Notes: a model not told the origin generated them from the letters alone. Positions 35,013 through 44,473 are shown, counted from the stretch's first letter. The stretch: 64,000 nt of DNA from DASWOJ01 sp964242415 (GCA_964242415.1 CAXTAT010000002.1:186001-250000), one strand, 5' to 3'. Translations and numbers: made by a program.

Positions 35013-35798
35013 GAGGTGATCGTGGACGGGACCGACTGGCGCAAGCCCGGGAATGGCGCCGCCATCAAGACGCCGCTGCTGCAGTTCAAGCAGGTGAACA
35101 CCCACTACGGCGACCTGCATGTGCTGAAGGACGTGGACTACACGATCCAGGCCGGGGAGATCGTGTCGCTGCTGGGCGGCAATGCCTGCGGCAAATCCAC
35201 TACCATGAAGACCATCATGGGCGTCGTGCGCCCCACCAGCGGCCAGGTGCTGCTGGACGGCGTGCCCATCGAGCGCCTGCCGACCAGCGCCCGCGTCGCC
35301 CGCGGCATCGCCCCGGTGCTGGAGGCCCGCCGCCTATTTCCGCGCATGACCGTTTACGAGAACCTGGAGATGGGCGCCTACACCCAACCCCGCGGCGCCA
35401 GCTTCAATGAGGACCTCGACCGGGTTTACTCGCTGTTCCCCCGCGTGAAGGAGCGGCGCACCCAACTGGCCGGCACCCTGTCGGGCGGCGAGCAGCAGAT
35501 GGTCGCCATCGGCCGTGCGCTGATGGCCCGGCCGCGGCTGATCTGCATGGACGAGCCCTCGATGGGCCTGTCGCCGCTGTTCGTCGAGCAGGTGTTCGAC
35601 ATCATCCAGGCCATCAACCGCCAGGGCACGACGATCTTCATGGTGGAGCAGAATGCCGCGATGGCGCTGCAGATCGCGCACCGGGCCTACGTGCTGCAAA
35701 CCGGGGTGGTCGTGCTGTCCGGGACCGCGGCGGAACTGCGGGAGAACGAGGACATCCGGCAGGCTTACCTCGGCGAGATGCAGGTGGGGCAGGCATAG
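35007..35798 (+). CDS. livF: Branched-chain amino-acid type ABC ATPase, LivF
   Basis: A 263-residue ATPase from the first plausible ATG. Walker A is GGNACGKSTTMK, the signature LSGGEQQMVAIGRAL and Walker B LICMDEPSMGLS; the LivF-typical LEARRLFPRMTVYENLEMGAY is present. The start is uncertain: ATG at 35007 belongs to the right arm of a palindromic repeat. A near-perfect ribosome site GGAGGTGATC follows it at 35012-35021, and in-frame GTG codons lie at 35016 and 35022. The first ABC-like residues (LLQFKQVNTHYG) come about 25 codons in. The repeat may have been inserted ahead of an older start and recruited into the reading frame. Confidence 0.9.
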   Translation: MTEVIVDGTDWRKPGNGAAIKTPLLQFKQVNTHYGDLHVLKDVDYTIQAGEIVSLLGGNACGKSTTMKTIMGVVRPTSGQVLLDGVPIERLPTSARVARGIAPVLEARRLFPRMTVYENLEMGAYTQPRGASFNEDLDRVYSLFPRVKERRTQLAGTLSGGEQQMVAIGRALMARPRLICMDEPSMGLSPLFVEQVFDIIQAINRQGTTIFMVEQNAAMALQIAHRAYVLQTGVVVLSGTAAELRENEDIRQAYLGEMQVGQA

Positions 35799-35800
35799 CC

Positions 35801-36415
35801 ATGGACCCAGGATTGTACCTCGCCTTCATCGGCGCGACGGCGGCGCTGGGCCTGCTGCCGGGGCCGAACGTGGCGCTGATCGTCGCCAACAGCGTCGCCT
35901 GGGGGCCGCGCTACGGATTGCTGACGGTCGCGGGCACCTGCACGGCGACGATGCTGCAACTGGCGGTGACGGGGCTGGGACTGGCCGAGCTGCTGCGGGC
36001 CGCCGGGTCGGCGTTCGAGGTGCTGCGGTGGGTGGGCGTGCTATACCTGCTGTATCTCGGCGTGTCGCAGTGGCGGGCGGCGGTGGTGGACCTGACGCGG
36101 GTGCGGCCGGAGCCTCGGTCCCCACGCGCCATCGTGACGCGGGCGGCGCTGGTGTCGCTGACCAACCCCAAGACGCTGCTGTTCTTCGCGGCGTTCTTCC
36201 CGCAGTTCATCAGCGCGGCGCACCCGCCGGGTCCGCAGGTTGCGCTGCTGTCCCTGACGTTCCTGGTGGTGATCGTGGCGGTGGATGGCGGCTGGGCGCT
36301 GCTTGCCGGCCGGGCGCGCGGGCTGCTGGCCCGGCATGGGCGGCTGCGGAACCGGATCAGCGGCGGGTTGCTGGTGGGCGCCGGGTTGGGGCTGGCGGCG
36401 GTGCGGGGGAAGTAG
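35801..36415 (+). CDS. LysE/RhtB-family exporter
   Basis: A 204-residue inner-membrane protein with about six helices and the family N-terminus FIGATAALGLLPGPNVALIVANSVAWGPRYGL (proline-glycine-proline motif). LysE/RhtB proteins export amino acids or similar small metabolites. It starts 2 nt after livF, so it is probably co-transcribed with the importer and may relieve excess of the same amino acid (inference). Confidence 0.88.
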   Translation: MDPGLYLAFIGATAALGLLPGPNVALIVANSVAWGPRYGLLTVAGTCTATMLQLAVTGLGLAELLRAAGSAFEVLRWVGVLYLLYLGVSQWRAAVVDLTRVRPEPRSPRAIVTRAALVSLTNPKTLLFFAAFFPQFISAAHPPGPQVALLSLTFLVVIVAVDGGWALLAGRARGLLARHGRLRNRISGGLLVGAGLGLAAVRGK

Positions 36416-36488
36416 GGCGGCGGCTGGTCCCGGCCGCCTCGCAGAACCCTTATCACGCCAGGATGTGCGCGTCGCGCCATCGGCCACG

Positions 36489-37409
36489 CTATGGCGCCAG
36501 CGCCGCCGTCGCAAACAGCCCGGCCGCCCAATCGACGAAGATCCGCAGCCGCGTGCTCAGGTGCCGGTTGGGCGGATATACCACATGCAGCGGGATCGGC
36601 GGCACGCCCCAGTCCGGCAGCACGGGCGTCAGCCTGCCCGCCCTCACGTGCCCCTCCACCATGAAGTGCGGCGCCTGGATGACGCCATGCCCGGCAAGGC
36701 CCGCCATGAGGTAGGTCCCCGCCTCGTTCACCGCCGCCTGGTAGCGGCCCGCGACTTCCAGCCGTTCCCCGTTGCGGATGAACTCGAAAGGGAAGTGCCG
36801 CCCGGTCCGCGCGCCGAAGTAGGCGACCACGCGATGCCCGGCCTCCAGCGCCGAGGGGTGCGCCGGCATCCCATGCTTCTCCAAGTACGCCGGGGCGGCG
36901 ACGGTCGTCATGTGCATCTCCCCGATGCGCCGGGCGATCAGCGACAGGTCGCCGATCGCGCCCGCCCGGATCACGCAGTCCACGTTCTCCGCAACCAGGT
37001 CCGCCTGCCGGTCCGACGTGCCGATGTCGAGCTGGATTTCAGGATAGCGCTCGAAGAACCCGCCCAGCGCCGGCAGGATGATCCCCTGGGCGATGGCGGC
37101 CGACACGTCGATGCGCAGGCGCCCCTTCGGCCGCGCCTGGGATGCGGCGACGCCTGCGTCCATCTCGTCCAGGTCCGCCAGCACCTGGATCGCTTGCTCG
37201 TAATACGCCGCCCCGTCCGACGTGACGGCCAGCCGCCGCGTGGTCCGGCTTAGCAGCTTGGTGCGCAGGTGCGCCTCCAACTGCTGCACCAGCTTGGTGA
37301 CGGTGGGCTTCGGCGTCGCGAGCGAGGCGGCGGCCTGGGTGAAGCTGCCGGTCTCGACGATGCGGACGAAGGCGCGCAGGGCGGCAACCTGGTCGATGGC
37401 GCTCTCCAA
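36489..37409 (-). CDS. LysR-family transcriptional regulator
   Basis: A 306-residue LysR protein. The winged helix-turn-helix occupies residues 5-62 (ALRAFVRIVETGSFTQAAASLATPKPTVTKLVQQLEAHL), followed by the effector domain (GRLRIDVSAAIAQGIILPALGGFF onward). No ATG exists at the right place: TTG at 37409 is chosen because it gives the canonical short N-terminus; in-frame ATGs lie far upstream in unrelated sequence. It is divergent from the efflux operon, with a T-rich inverted repeat in between, so it most likely regulates that operon. Confidence 0.88.
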   Translation of the reverse strand: MESAIDQVAALRAFVRIVETGSFTQAAASLATPKPTVTKLVQQLEAHLRTKLLSRTTRRLAVTSDGAAYYEQAIQVLADLDEMDAGVAASQARPKGRLRIDVSAAIAQGIILPALGGFFERYPEIQLDIGTSDRQADLVAENVDCVIRAGAIGDLSLIARRIGEMHMTTVAAPAYLEKHGMPAHPSALEAGHRVVAYFGARTGRHFPFEFIRNGERLEVAGRYQAAVNEAGTYLMAGLAGHGVIQAPHFMVEGHVRAGRLTPVLPDWGVPPIPLHVVYPPNRHLSTRLRIFVDWAAGLFATAALAP

Positions 37410-37415
37410 TGGTGA

Positions 37416-37435
37416 TTGTTCACGGATGTAAACAA
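37416..37435. promoter_or_regulatory. LysR-type operator candidate
   Basis: TTGTTCAC-GGAT-GTAAACAA is an inverted repeat with 7 of 8 arm positions matching, placed 7 nt before the TTG start of lysR and 81 nt before the divergent hydrolase gene. This is the usual location of an autoregulatory LysR box. Confidence 0.6.
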
Positions 37436-37515
37436 TGTAGTGCAATCCTGCCGCTTTATGCCAGCTACACCGATCACCATCCTTTGATGCGCCGCAACAC
37501 GAACCAGGGCCGGCC

Positions 37516-38358
37516 ATGCACATCGTTCCCACCACCGAGCAGATCGACCTCGGCGGCGCCGCCGCGCCGGTCATGGCGCAGGTGTACCGCCACCCCGCAT
37601 CCCGCCCGGCCCCGCTCGTGCTGCACCTGCGCGGCGGCGCCTTCCTGGACCTTTCGCCCGGCGATGAGCGTCCGGTCGCCATGCTGCTGGCCCAGGCAGG
37701 GGCAGTCGTCGTGTCGGCCGACTATCCCGCCGGGGCCGCCTGCCCGTTCCCCGGCGCGGTCGAGGCCATGTACACGCTGCTCTGGCGCCTGCACGACCGC
37801 CGGGCGCAGTGGGCGTCCCGCGCCGCAAAGCTGTTCGTCGCCGGCGAGGAGGCGGGCGGCAACCTGGCCGCCGCCCTGGCGCTCATGGCGCGTGACCGCC
37901 TCGGGCCGCCATTGGCCGGGCAGATCCTGCTGTCGCCGATGCTCGACGCCGGCATGGCGACCTGCTCCTATCGCGACGCCAAGGCCGGGCCGGTCGGATG
38001 CAAGTGGGCGAACGGATGGCAGGCCTACCTTGGCACGCCCGGCAACGCCGCCCACCCCTATGCCGCGCCGTCCTGCGGCTCCCGGCTGCACGGCCTGCCG
38101 CCGGCCCTCGTGCTGACGGCGCAGGACGACCCGATGCGGGACGAGAGCCTCTGCTACGCCCGGCGGCTGCAAGACGCCGGGACGCCGACGCAGGCCCGCG
38201 TCCTGGCCGCCGGCGGCTGGCCCGATGCGCTGGCCGGGCCGCCGGCGTCCTGGGCCTGCGAGGTCCGCGACGCCTTCGCCGAATTCTTTGCCGACGTGAC
38301 TCCGGGCCTGGTGCCTGTTGCTCACGGCGGGCCGCTCACGATGAGGAGCCAGCCATGA
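37516..38358 (+). CDS. Alpha/beta-hydrolase fold protein lacking its catalytic residues
   Basis: A 280-residue protein of the hormone-sensitive-lipase/esterase fold (APLVLHLRGGAFLDLSPGD; AMYTLLWRLHDR; LFVAGEEAGGNLAAALALMARD; LPPALVLTAQDDPMRDES). The fold and the acid residue (DDPMRDE) are kept. The nucleophile elbow GDSAGG is GEEAGG, with Glu112 where Ser is required; the oxyanion HGG is RGG; and the region that should supply the catalytic His (GGWPDALAGPP) has none. It is therefore unlikely to be an esterase. It overlaps the RND adaptor gene by 4 nt (ATGA), which suggests a ligand-binding or regulatory partner of the efflux pump. Confidence 0.85.
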   Translation: MHIVPTTEQIDLGGAAAPVMAQVYRHPASRPAPLVLHLRGGAFLDLSPGDERPVAMLLAQAGAVVVSADYPAGAACPFPGAVEAMYTLLWRLHDRRAQWASRAAKLFVAGEEAGGNLAAALALMARDRLGPPLAGQILLSPMLDAGMATCSYRDAKAGPVGCKWANGWQAYLGTPGNAAHPYAAPSCGSRLHGLPPALVLTAQDDPMRDESLCYARRLQDAGTPTQARVLAAGGWPDALAGPPASWACEVRDAFAEFFADVTPGLVPVAHGGPLTMRSQP

Positions 38359-39593
38359 TCGATTACAAACCGACCCCGGTCACCGAACGCAGGCCGTCCG
38401 GCCGCGGCTCCCGCCGGCTCGCCTGGATGGCCGGCGCCGGGCTGATCGCTGCGGTCGCGGCCGGCGCTGCCTGGCAGGTCCTGCCCCACGCCCACGCCCC
38501 GGCCGCCACCGCCGCCGCCCCAGCCGCAATCCCCGTCTCGGTCGCGACCGTCGAGCAGCACGACATCGCCATCTGGAACGACTTCTCCGGCCGGATCGAG
38601 GCCATCAACCGCATCGAGATCCGCCCCCGCGCCGCTGGCGCCATCGTCGCCGCGCATTTCCGCGAGGGCGCGATGGTGCAGCAGAACGACCTGCTGTTCA
38701 CCATCGACCCGGCCCCCTACGCCGCCGCCGTCCAGCACGCCGACGCCCAGGTCGCCGCCGCTGTTGCCCGCCTGGCGCTGGCGGTCAAGGAACAGGGGCG
38801 CGCCCAGCAGCTCGTCGGCTCCGGCTTCACGCCGCAGCGCGACGTGGACCAGCGGGTGAACGAGGCCCATGCCGCCGAGGCCAACCTGCGCGCCACCCAG
38901 GCGGACCTGGCGACCGCCCAGCTCAACCTGGACTACACCGAGGTCCGCGCCCCGATCGCCGGCCGGGTCGGCCGCATCGAGGTCACCGCCGGCAACCTGG
39001 TCCCCGCCGGCCCCACCGCCCCGGTGCTGACGACGCTGGTGTCGGTGAACCCGATCTACGCCAGCTTCGAGGCGGACGAGCAGTCGCTGTCCCATGCCCT
39101 CGCCACCCTCCCCGGCGGCAGCGGCGACCTGGTAAAGGAGATCGGCCGCATCCCGGTCGAGATGGGCACCCTCGGCACCGAGGGCACGCCGTATCGCGGC
39201 ACCCTGCAACTGGTGGACAACGTGGTGGACGCCCGCAGCGGCACGGTCCGCCTGCGCGCCGCGTTCGACAACCCGGACGGCAGGCTGCGGCCGGGCCAGT
39301 TCGCCCGCATCCGCCTCGGCCAGGCCCGGACCGAACCCGCGCTGGCCATCGACGAGCGCGCCATCGGCACCGACCAGGACCGCCGCTTCGTCATGGTGGT
39401 CGGCGCCGGCAACGTCGTCAGCTATCGCCAGGTCACGCTCGGCGCCATCGCCGATGGCCTGCGCCTGGTGACCTCGGGCCTGCAGCCCGGCGAGCGCATC
39501 GTCGTCAACGGCCTGCAGCGCGTCCGCCCCGGCGCGGTCGTCGCACCCACCGCGGTCGCGATGAGCCAGCCGCCCAAGCTCGCCGCCCAATAG
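38355..39593 (+). CDS. RND efflux periplasmic adaptor (AcrA/MexA type)
   Basis: A 412-residue membrane fusion protein. An N-terminal hydrophobic segment (residues 24-45) acts as signal or anchor. A lipoyl/barrel region follows (RIEIRPRAAGAIVAAHFREGAMVQQNDLLFTID), then an alpha-hairpin (AAAVQHADAQVAAAVARLAL...) and the conserved LDYTEVRAPIAGRVGRIEVTAGNLV motif. It links the RND pump at 39618 to an outer-membrane channel, whose gene is not seen here. Start at 38355 overlaps the hydrolase-like gene. Confidence 0.93.
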   Translation: MIDYKPTPVTERRPSGRGSRRLAWMAGAGLIAAVAAGAAWQVLPHAHAPAATAAAPAAIPVSVATVEQHDIAIWNDFSGRIEAINRIEIRPRAAGAIVAAHFREGAMVQQNDLLFTIDPAPYAAAVQHADAQVAAAVARLALAVKEQGRAQQLVGSGFTPQRDVDQRVNEAHAAEANLRATQADLATAQLNLDYTEVRAPIAGRVGRIEVTAGNLVPAGPTAPVLTTLVSVNPIYASFEADEQSLSHALATLPGGSGDLVKEIGRIPVEMGTLGTEGTPYRGTLQLVDNVVDARSGTVRLRAAFDNPDGRLRPGQFARIRLGQARTEPALAIDERAIGTDQDRRFVMVVGAGNVVSYRQVTLGAIADGLRLVTSGLQPGERIVVNGLQRVRPGAVVAPTAVAMSQPPKLAAQ

Positions 39594-39617
39594 CGCCGCT
39601 CAACCGGGAGCACCGCC

Positions 39618-42600
39618 ATGAACATCTCCAAGTTCTTCATCGACCGCCCGGTGTTCGCCGGCGTGCTCTCGGTCCTGATCTTCGTCTCCGGCCTGCTCGC
39701 CCTCGGCGCGCTGCCGATCTCCGAGTACCCGGAGGTCGTCCCCCCGCAGATCGTCGTGCGCGCCAACTACCCCGGCGCCAGCCCGAAGGTCATCGCCGAA
39801 ACCGTCGCCACCCCCATCGAGGAGCAGATCAACGGCGTCGAGGGCATGCTCTACATGGGCAGCCAGGCGACCACCGACGGCCTGATGACCCTGACCGTCA
39901 CCTTCCAGCTCGGCACCGACCCGGACAAGGCGCAGCAGCTCGTGCAGAACCGCGTCAGCCAGGCCGAGCCACGGCTGCCCGACGCCGTGCGCACCCTGGG
40001 CATCACGACGATCAAAAGCTCGCCCGACCTGATGATGGTCGTGCACATCCTGTCGCCGAACAACAAGTATGACATCACCTACCTGCGCAACTACGCCGTG
40101 CTCAACGTGAAGGACCGCCTGGCCCGCATCTCCGGCGTCGGCGACGTGCAGTTGTTCGGCTCCGGCGACTACGCCATGCGCGTCTGGCTCGACCCGCAGA
40201 AGGTCGCCGAGCACGGCCTGTCCGCCGGCGACATCGTATCCGAGATCCGCGCGCAGAACGTGCAAGCGGCGGCCGGCGTCATTGGCGCCTCGCCCAGCAT
40301 CCCCGGCCTGAATGTGCAGGAGTCGGTGAACGCCCAGGGCCGCCTGCAATCCCCCGAGGAATTCGGCGACATCGTCGTAAAAACCGCCCCCAACGGCGCC
40401 GTCACCCGCCTGCGCGACGTGGCGCGGATCGAGCTGGGGGCGGCCGACTACGCCCTCCGCTCGCTGCTGAACAACAAGTCCGCCGTCGCCGTCCCGGTGT
40501 TCCAGGCGCCGGGATCGAACGCGATCCAGATCGCCGACGCCGTCCGCGCCACCATGGAGGAAATCAAGCAGAACATGCCCGAGGGCGTGGACTACGCCGT
40601 GGTCTATGACACCACGCAGTTCGTCCGCGCCTCGATCGAGGCGGTGGTGCACACCCTGCTCGAAGCCGTGGTGCTGGTGGTGATCGTCGTCGTGCTGTTC
40701 CTGCAGACCTGGCGCGCCTCGATCATCCCGCTGGTCGCCGTCCCGGTGTCCATCATCGGCACTTTCGGCGTGATGCACCTGTTCGGCTTCTCCATCAACG
40801 CGCTCAGCCTGTTCGGCCTGGTGCTCGCCATCGGCATCGTCGTGGACGACGCCATCGTCGTGGTCGAGAACGTCGAGCGCAACATCGAGCAGGGCCTAAG
40901 CCCGATCCAGGCGACCTACCGCGCGATGTCCGAGGTGTCCGGCCCCATCGTCGCCATCGCCCTCGTGCTGGTCGCAGTGTTCGTGCCGCTGGCGTTCATC
41001 AGCGGCCTCACCGGGCAGTTCTACCGGCAGTTCGCGCTGACCATCGCCATTTCGACCGTGATCTCGGCGGTGAACTCGCTAACCCTGTCGCCGGCGCTGG
41101 CCGCGCTGCTGCTGCGCAGCCACGATGCGCCAAAGGACCTGCTGACCCGCGTGCTTGACCGCTTGCTGGGGTGGCTGTTCCGCGGCTTCAACCGCGGCTT
41201 CACGGCCGGATCGAACGCCTACAGCGGCGGCGTGTCCCGCGTCATCGGCCGCAAGTCGGTGATGATGGTCGTGTACCTGGCCCTGGTCGGCGTGGCCGTC
41301 CTGCTGTTCCAGGCCGTCCCCGGCGGCTTCGTGCCGGCGCAGGACAAGCAGTACCTCGTCGGCTTCGCGCAGCTTCCCGACGCCGCCAGCCTCGACCGCT
41401 CGGAGGACGTCATCAAGCGCATGGGCGACATCGCGGAAAAGCAGCCCGGCGCCATCAACAACATCGCCTTCCCCGGCCTGTCGATCAACGGCTTCACCAA
41501 CAGCAGCAACTCCGGCATCGTCTTCGTCTCACTGGCGGACTTCGACAAGCGCACCACGCCGGACCTGTCGGCCGGGGCCATCGCCGGGTCGCTCAACCGG
41601 CAGTTCGGCGCCATCCAGGATGCGTTCATCGCCGTGTTCCCGCCGCCGCCGGTGCAGGGCCTCGGCACCATCGGCGGCTTCAAGCTACAGATCGAGGACC
41701 GCGCCGGCCTCGGCTACGAGGCGCTGAACGACGCCACCAACGCCTTCCTCGCCGCCGCCCGCAAGGCGCCCGAGCTGGCCGGGATGTTCACCGGCCTGCG
41801 GATCGACGTGCCGCAACTGTATGCCGACATCGACCGCGTGCGCGCCCGGCAGCTCGGCGTGGCCGTGACGGACGTGTTCGACACCCTGCAGATCTACCTG
41901 GGCTCGCTGTATGTGAACGACTTCAACGCGTTTGGCCGCACCTACTCCGTGCGCGTGCAGGCCGACGCGCCGTTTCGCGCCCGCGCCGAGGACATCGGCC
42001 GGCTGAAGGTGCGCTCTACTTCCGGCGAGATGGTGCCGCTCGCGGCCGTGCTGCACATCAACAGCAGCTCCGGGCCAGAGCGGGCGATGCGCTACAACGG
42101 CTTCTTGTCCGCCGACGTGAACGGCGCCGCGGCGCCGGGCTACTCCACGGGACAGGCACAGGACGCCATCGCCCGCATCGCCAAGGACACGCTGCCGAAG
42201 GGCTTTGGCTATGAGTGGACGGAGCTGACCTACCAGCAGATCATCGCCGGCAACTCCGGCGTGCTGATCTTCCCGCTGGCGATGCTGCTGGTGTTCCTGG
42301 TGCTCGCCGCGCAGTACGAGAGCCTGACCCTGCCGCTGGCGATCCTGATGATCGTGCCGATGGGGCTGCTCGCCGCGATGGCCGGGGTTTGGCTGACCCA
42401 TGGCGACAACAACGTGTTCACCCAAATCGGCCTGATCGTCCTAGTCGGCCTGTCGGCGAAAAACGCCATCCTGATCGTGGAGTTCGCCCGCGAGCTGGAG
42501 TTCGCCGGCCGCACCCCGCTCGCCGCGGCGATCGAGGCCAGCCGGCTGCGCCTGCGGCCGATCCTGATGACGTCGATGGCGTTCATCATGGGCGTGCTGC

Positions 42601-42812
42601 CGCTGGTGCTGTCCACCGGTGCCGGGGCGGAGATGCGGCACGCAATGGGCGTGGCGGTGTTCTCCGGCATGATCGGCGTGACGGCGTTCGGCCTGTTCCT
42701 GACCCCGGTGTTCTATGTCGTGCTGCGCCGGATGGCGGGCAACCGGCCGCTGAAGCAGCATGGCGCGGAGCCGGTCATCGCGGACCGGACGCCTGCGGAG
42801 GCGCATGTATAG
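39618..42812 (+). CDS. RND multidrug efflux pump (AcrB/MexB type, HAE1)
   Basis: A 1064-residue inner-membrane transporter with the normal HAE1 plan: helix 1 (FFIDRPVFAGVLSVLIF), a first periplasmic domain, helices 2-6 with proton-relay aspartates in GLVLAIGIVVDDAIVVVENVER, a second periplasmic domain (FVPAQDKQYLV near 575) and helices 7-12 ending near FGLFLTPVFYVVLRRM. It uses the proton gradient to expel hydrophobic drugs or solvents. It follows the adaptor by 24 nt. Substrates are not deducible. Confidence 0.95.
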   Translation: MNISKFFIDRPVFAGVLSVLIFVSGLLALGALPISEYPEVVPPQIVVRANYPGASPKVIAETVATPIEEQINGVEGMLYMGSQATTDGLMTLTVTFQLGTDPDKAQQLVQNRVSQAEPRLPDAVRTLGITTIKSSPDLMMVVHILSPNNKYDITYLRNYAVLNVKDRLARISGVGDVQLFGSGDYAMRVWLDPQKVAEHGLSAGDIVSEIRAQNVQAAAGVIGASPSIPGLNVQESVNAQGRLQSPEEFGDIVVKTAPNGAVTRLRDVARIELGAADYALRSLLNNKSAVAVPVFQAPGSNAIQIADAVRATMEEIKQNMPEGVDYAVVYDTTQFVRASIEAVVHTLLEAVVLVVIVVVLFLQTWRASIIPLVAVPVSIIGTFGVMHLFGFSINALSLFGLVLAIGIVVDDAIVVVENVERNIEQGLSPIQATYRAMSEVSGPIVAIALVLVAVFVPLAFISGLTGQFYRQFALTIAISTVISAVNSLTLSPALAALLLRSHDAPKDLLTRVLDRLLGWLFRGFNRGFTAGSNAYSGGVSRVIGRKSVMMVVYLALVGVAVLLFQAVPGGFVPAQDKQYLVGFAQLPDAASLDRSEDVIKRMGDIAEKQPGAINNIAFPGLSINGFTNSSNSGIVFVSLADFDKRTTPDLSAGAIAGSLNRQFGAIQDAFIAVFPPPPVQGLGTIGGFKLQIEDRAGLGYEALNDATNAFLAAARKAPELAGMFTGLRIDVPQLYADIDRVRARQLGVAVTDVFDTLQIYLGSLYVNDFNAFGRTYSVRVQADAPFRARAEDIGRLKVRSTSGEMVPLAAVLHINSSSGPERAMRYNGFLSADVNGAAAPGYSTGQAQDAIARIAKDTLPKGFGYEWTELTYQQIIAGNSGVLIFPLAMLLVFLVLAAQYESLTLPLAILMIVPMGLLAAMAGVWLTHGDNNVFTQIGLIVLVGLSAKNAILIVEFARELEFAGRTPLAAAIEASRLRLRPILMTSMAFIMGVLPLVLSTGAGAEMRHAMGVAVFSGMIGVTAFGLFLTPVFYVVLRRMAGNRPLKQHGAEPVIADRTPAEAHV

Positions 42813-42865
42813 CGCCGCCCTTGGGAGCAACTTGGTGTCAACGACCTGACATCGTTAAGCCCCCA

Positions 42866-44473
42866 TCACACCTGGGCATAGTTCACCGGCATGCTGTACT
42901 CGAAGGGTGGCAGGCCGGCGAGCGCCTCCCGCCGGTCGCCGCCGGGATTGCTGGCCACCGTACTCTCACGTGACAGCAGCATGGTGCTTCGTTGCGTCGC
43001 CTCGTAGCGGGGCCAGGCGGGCAGGTGGGCATTGGCCGGATTGCCGGTATGCGCGAAGGCGGACCAGGCCGCGACCATCATCTGCGTCAACGGCGCGATG
43101 TCCGGACCGGCGCCGAGCAGGGCCTCGGCGACCGGCGCAGTGCCGAACACGAACGGCACCTCCAGGGTGTGCGGAGACTGCAGCACGCCGCCGCGCACGG
43201 GGGTGCGCCAGTCGAACACGTAGGCATAGGCCGGTGCCCGCGCCGCGGCTGATTGCAGCGCCGCCTCCGCCGTGGTGTTGCGCCGGTAGGTGTAGTCGGT
43301 CGTGACGGCGGCCATGACCTGGCTCGGCGTCGCCTCCGGCATGGCGGTGCGGTAGGCGTCCATGATCCCCGCGGTAGCCGCCGGGCCGGTGCGCAGGAAG
43401 CGGGCGAGCCGGCGCTCCACCTCCGGGCTGTCCAGCGAGAAGTTCGCCATGTTCGCCGCCATATACAGCGTGCACTCGGTGGCGGCGTTGCCGAACATGG
43501 TGGGGATGTCCCCGGCGCCGGCGGGAGCCGCGGGGTCGAACGGGTTGGCGGGGAAAGTCACGCCGTCCAGCACGGGACGGAAGACGGGCGGCATCCCCTG
43601 CATCTGCGCGGCCAGATGGTTCATCGGGAAGGCTTGCAGCGCGGCCCCGGTGGGGCGGCTGATGCCCAGCCGCTGGGCCAGGCCGTGCGCCTGGGCGGCG
43701 GCCTCCTCCGGCGGAGCCAGCCGCAGGCTGCCCGAGCAGCTTTGGGCGATCGCCTTGTGGAACAGGCCGCGTGCGGCGGGACAGGCGAGCAGTGCGCTGA
43801 CCTTGGCGCCGCCGCCAGATTGGCCGAAGATGGTGACGTTGCCCGGGTCGCCGCCAAATGCCGCGGCGTTGTCCTGCACCCAGCGCAGCGCCGCCACGAT
43901 GTCCAGCACGCCGGCATTCCCCGACTGGGCGAACTGCTCGTCCGGGTCATCCAGCCTGATGTAGCCGAACACGTTGAGCCGGTGGTTGATCGTGACGACG
44001 ACCACGCCGCCGTCGCGCGCCAGCGCCGTGCCGTCGAACCCAGGGGCCGAGCCGGCGCAACTGACCCAAGCGCCGCCGTGCAGCCAAACCATCACCGGCC
44101 GCTTGCCCGCCGTCCCCGTGGTCCAGACGTTCAGGACGAGGCAGTCCTCCGACATCGGCTGCAGTTGGTTGTACCAGGCGCCCAGCGGGTCGGTCGAAGC
44201 CGGCAACTGCGGCGCCGAGGCGCCGAACGCCACCGCGTCCCGCACGCCGGGCCAGGGTGCGGCGGGCGCCGGTGGCAGGAACCGGTTCGACCCAGCGGTG
44301 GAGGCGGCATAAGGGATTCCCTTGAAGCAACTGACCCCGCCAGCGGCCGAGCCGCGCAACTTGCCGCCGGTCGTTTCCACGACCACCGGCGCGATGCTCT
44401 GTGCCCGCGCTCCGGCGCAGGCGGCGAGGCCGGTGCTCAGCATGGCCATGCGGCGGCCGATAGGGGTGGGCAT
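42866..44473 (-). CDS. Type B carboxylesterase
   Basis: A 535-residue esterase with a signal peptide (residues 1-25, cleavage after ACAGARA). It has the family landmarks: FKGIPYA, SEDCLVLNVW, the oxyanion motif WLHGGAW near 131, the nucleophile elbow GQSGGG (GESAGG in most relatives), catalytic Glu in NAATECTLY and catalytic His in SPHTLEVPFVF. The triad is complete, so an exported, active esterase is expected. It is a single gene convergent with the RND operon. Confidence 0.92.
   Translation of the reverse strand: MPTPIGRRMAMLSTGLAACAGARAQSIAPVVVETTGGKLRGSAAGGVSCFKGIPYAASTAGSNRFLPPAPAAPWPGVRDAVAFGASAPQLPASTDPLGAWYNQLQPMSEDCLVLNVWTTGTAGKRPVMVWLHGGAWVSCAGSAPGFDGTALARDGGVVVVTINHRLNVFGYIRLDDPDEQFAQSGNAGVLDIVAALRWVQDNAAAFGGDPGNVTIFGQSGGGAKVSALLACPAARGLFHKAIAQSCSGSLRLAPPEEAAAQAHGLAQRLGISRPTGAALQAFPMNHLAAQMQGMPPVFRPVLDGVTFPANPFDPAAPAGAGDIPTMFGNAATECTLYMAANMANFSLDSPEVERRLARFLRTGPAATAGIMDAYRTAMPEATPSQVMAAVTTDYTYRRNTTAEAALQSAAARAPAYAYVFDWRTPVRGGVLQSPHTLEVPFVFGTAPVAEALLGAGPDIAPLTQMMVAAWSAFAHTGNPANAHLPAWPRYEATQRSTMLLSRESTVASNPGGDRREALAGLPPFEYSMPVNYAQV

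Noticed and set aside
39600..40778. Open frame antisense to the RND pump gene
   Set aside because: No motif or plausible start context; fully inside a clear 1064-residue transporter gene on the other strand.
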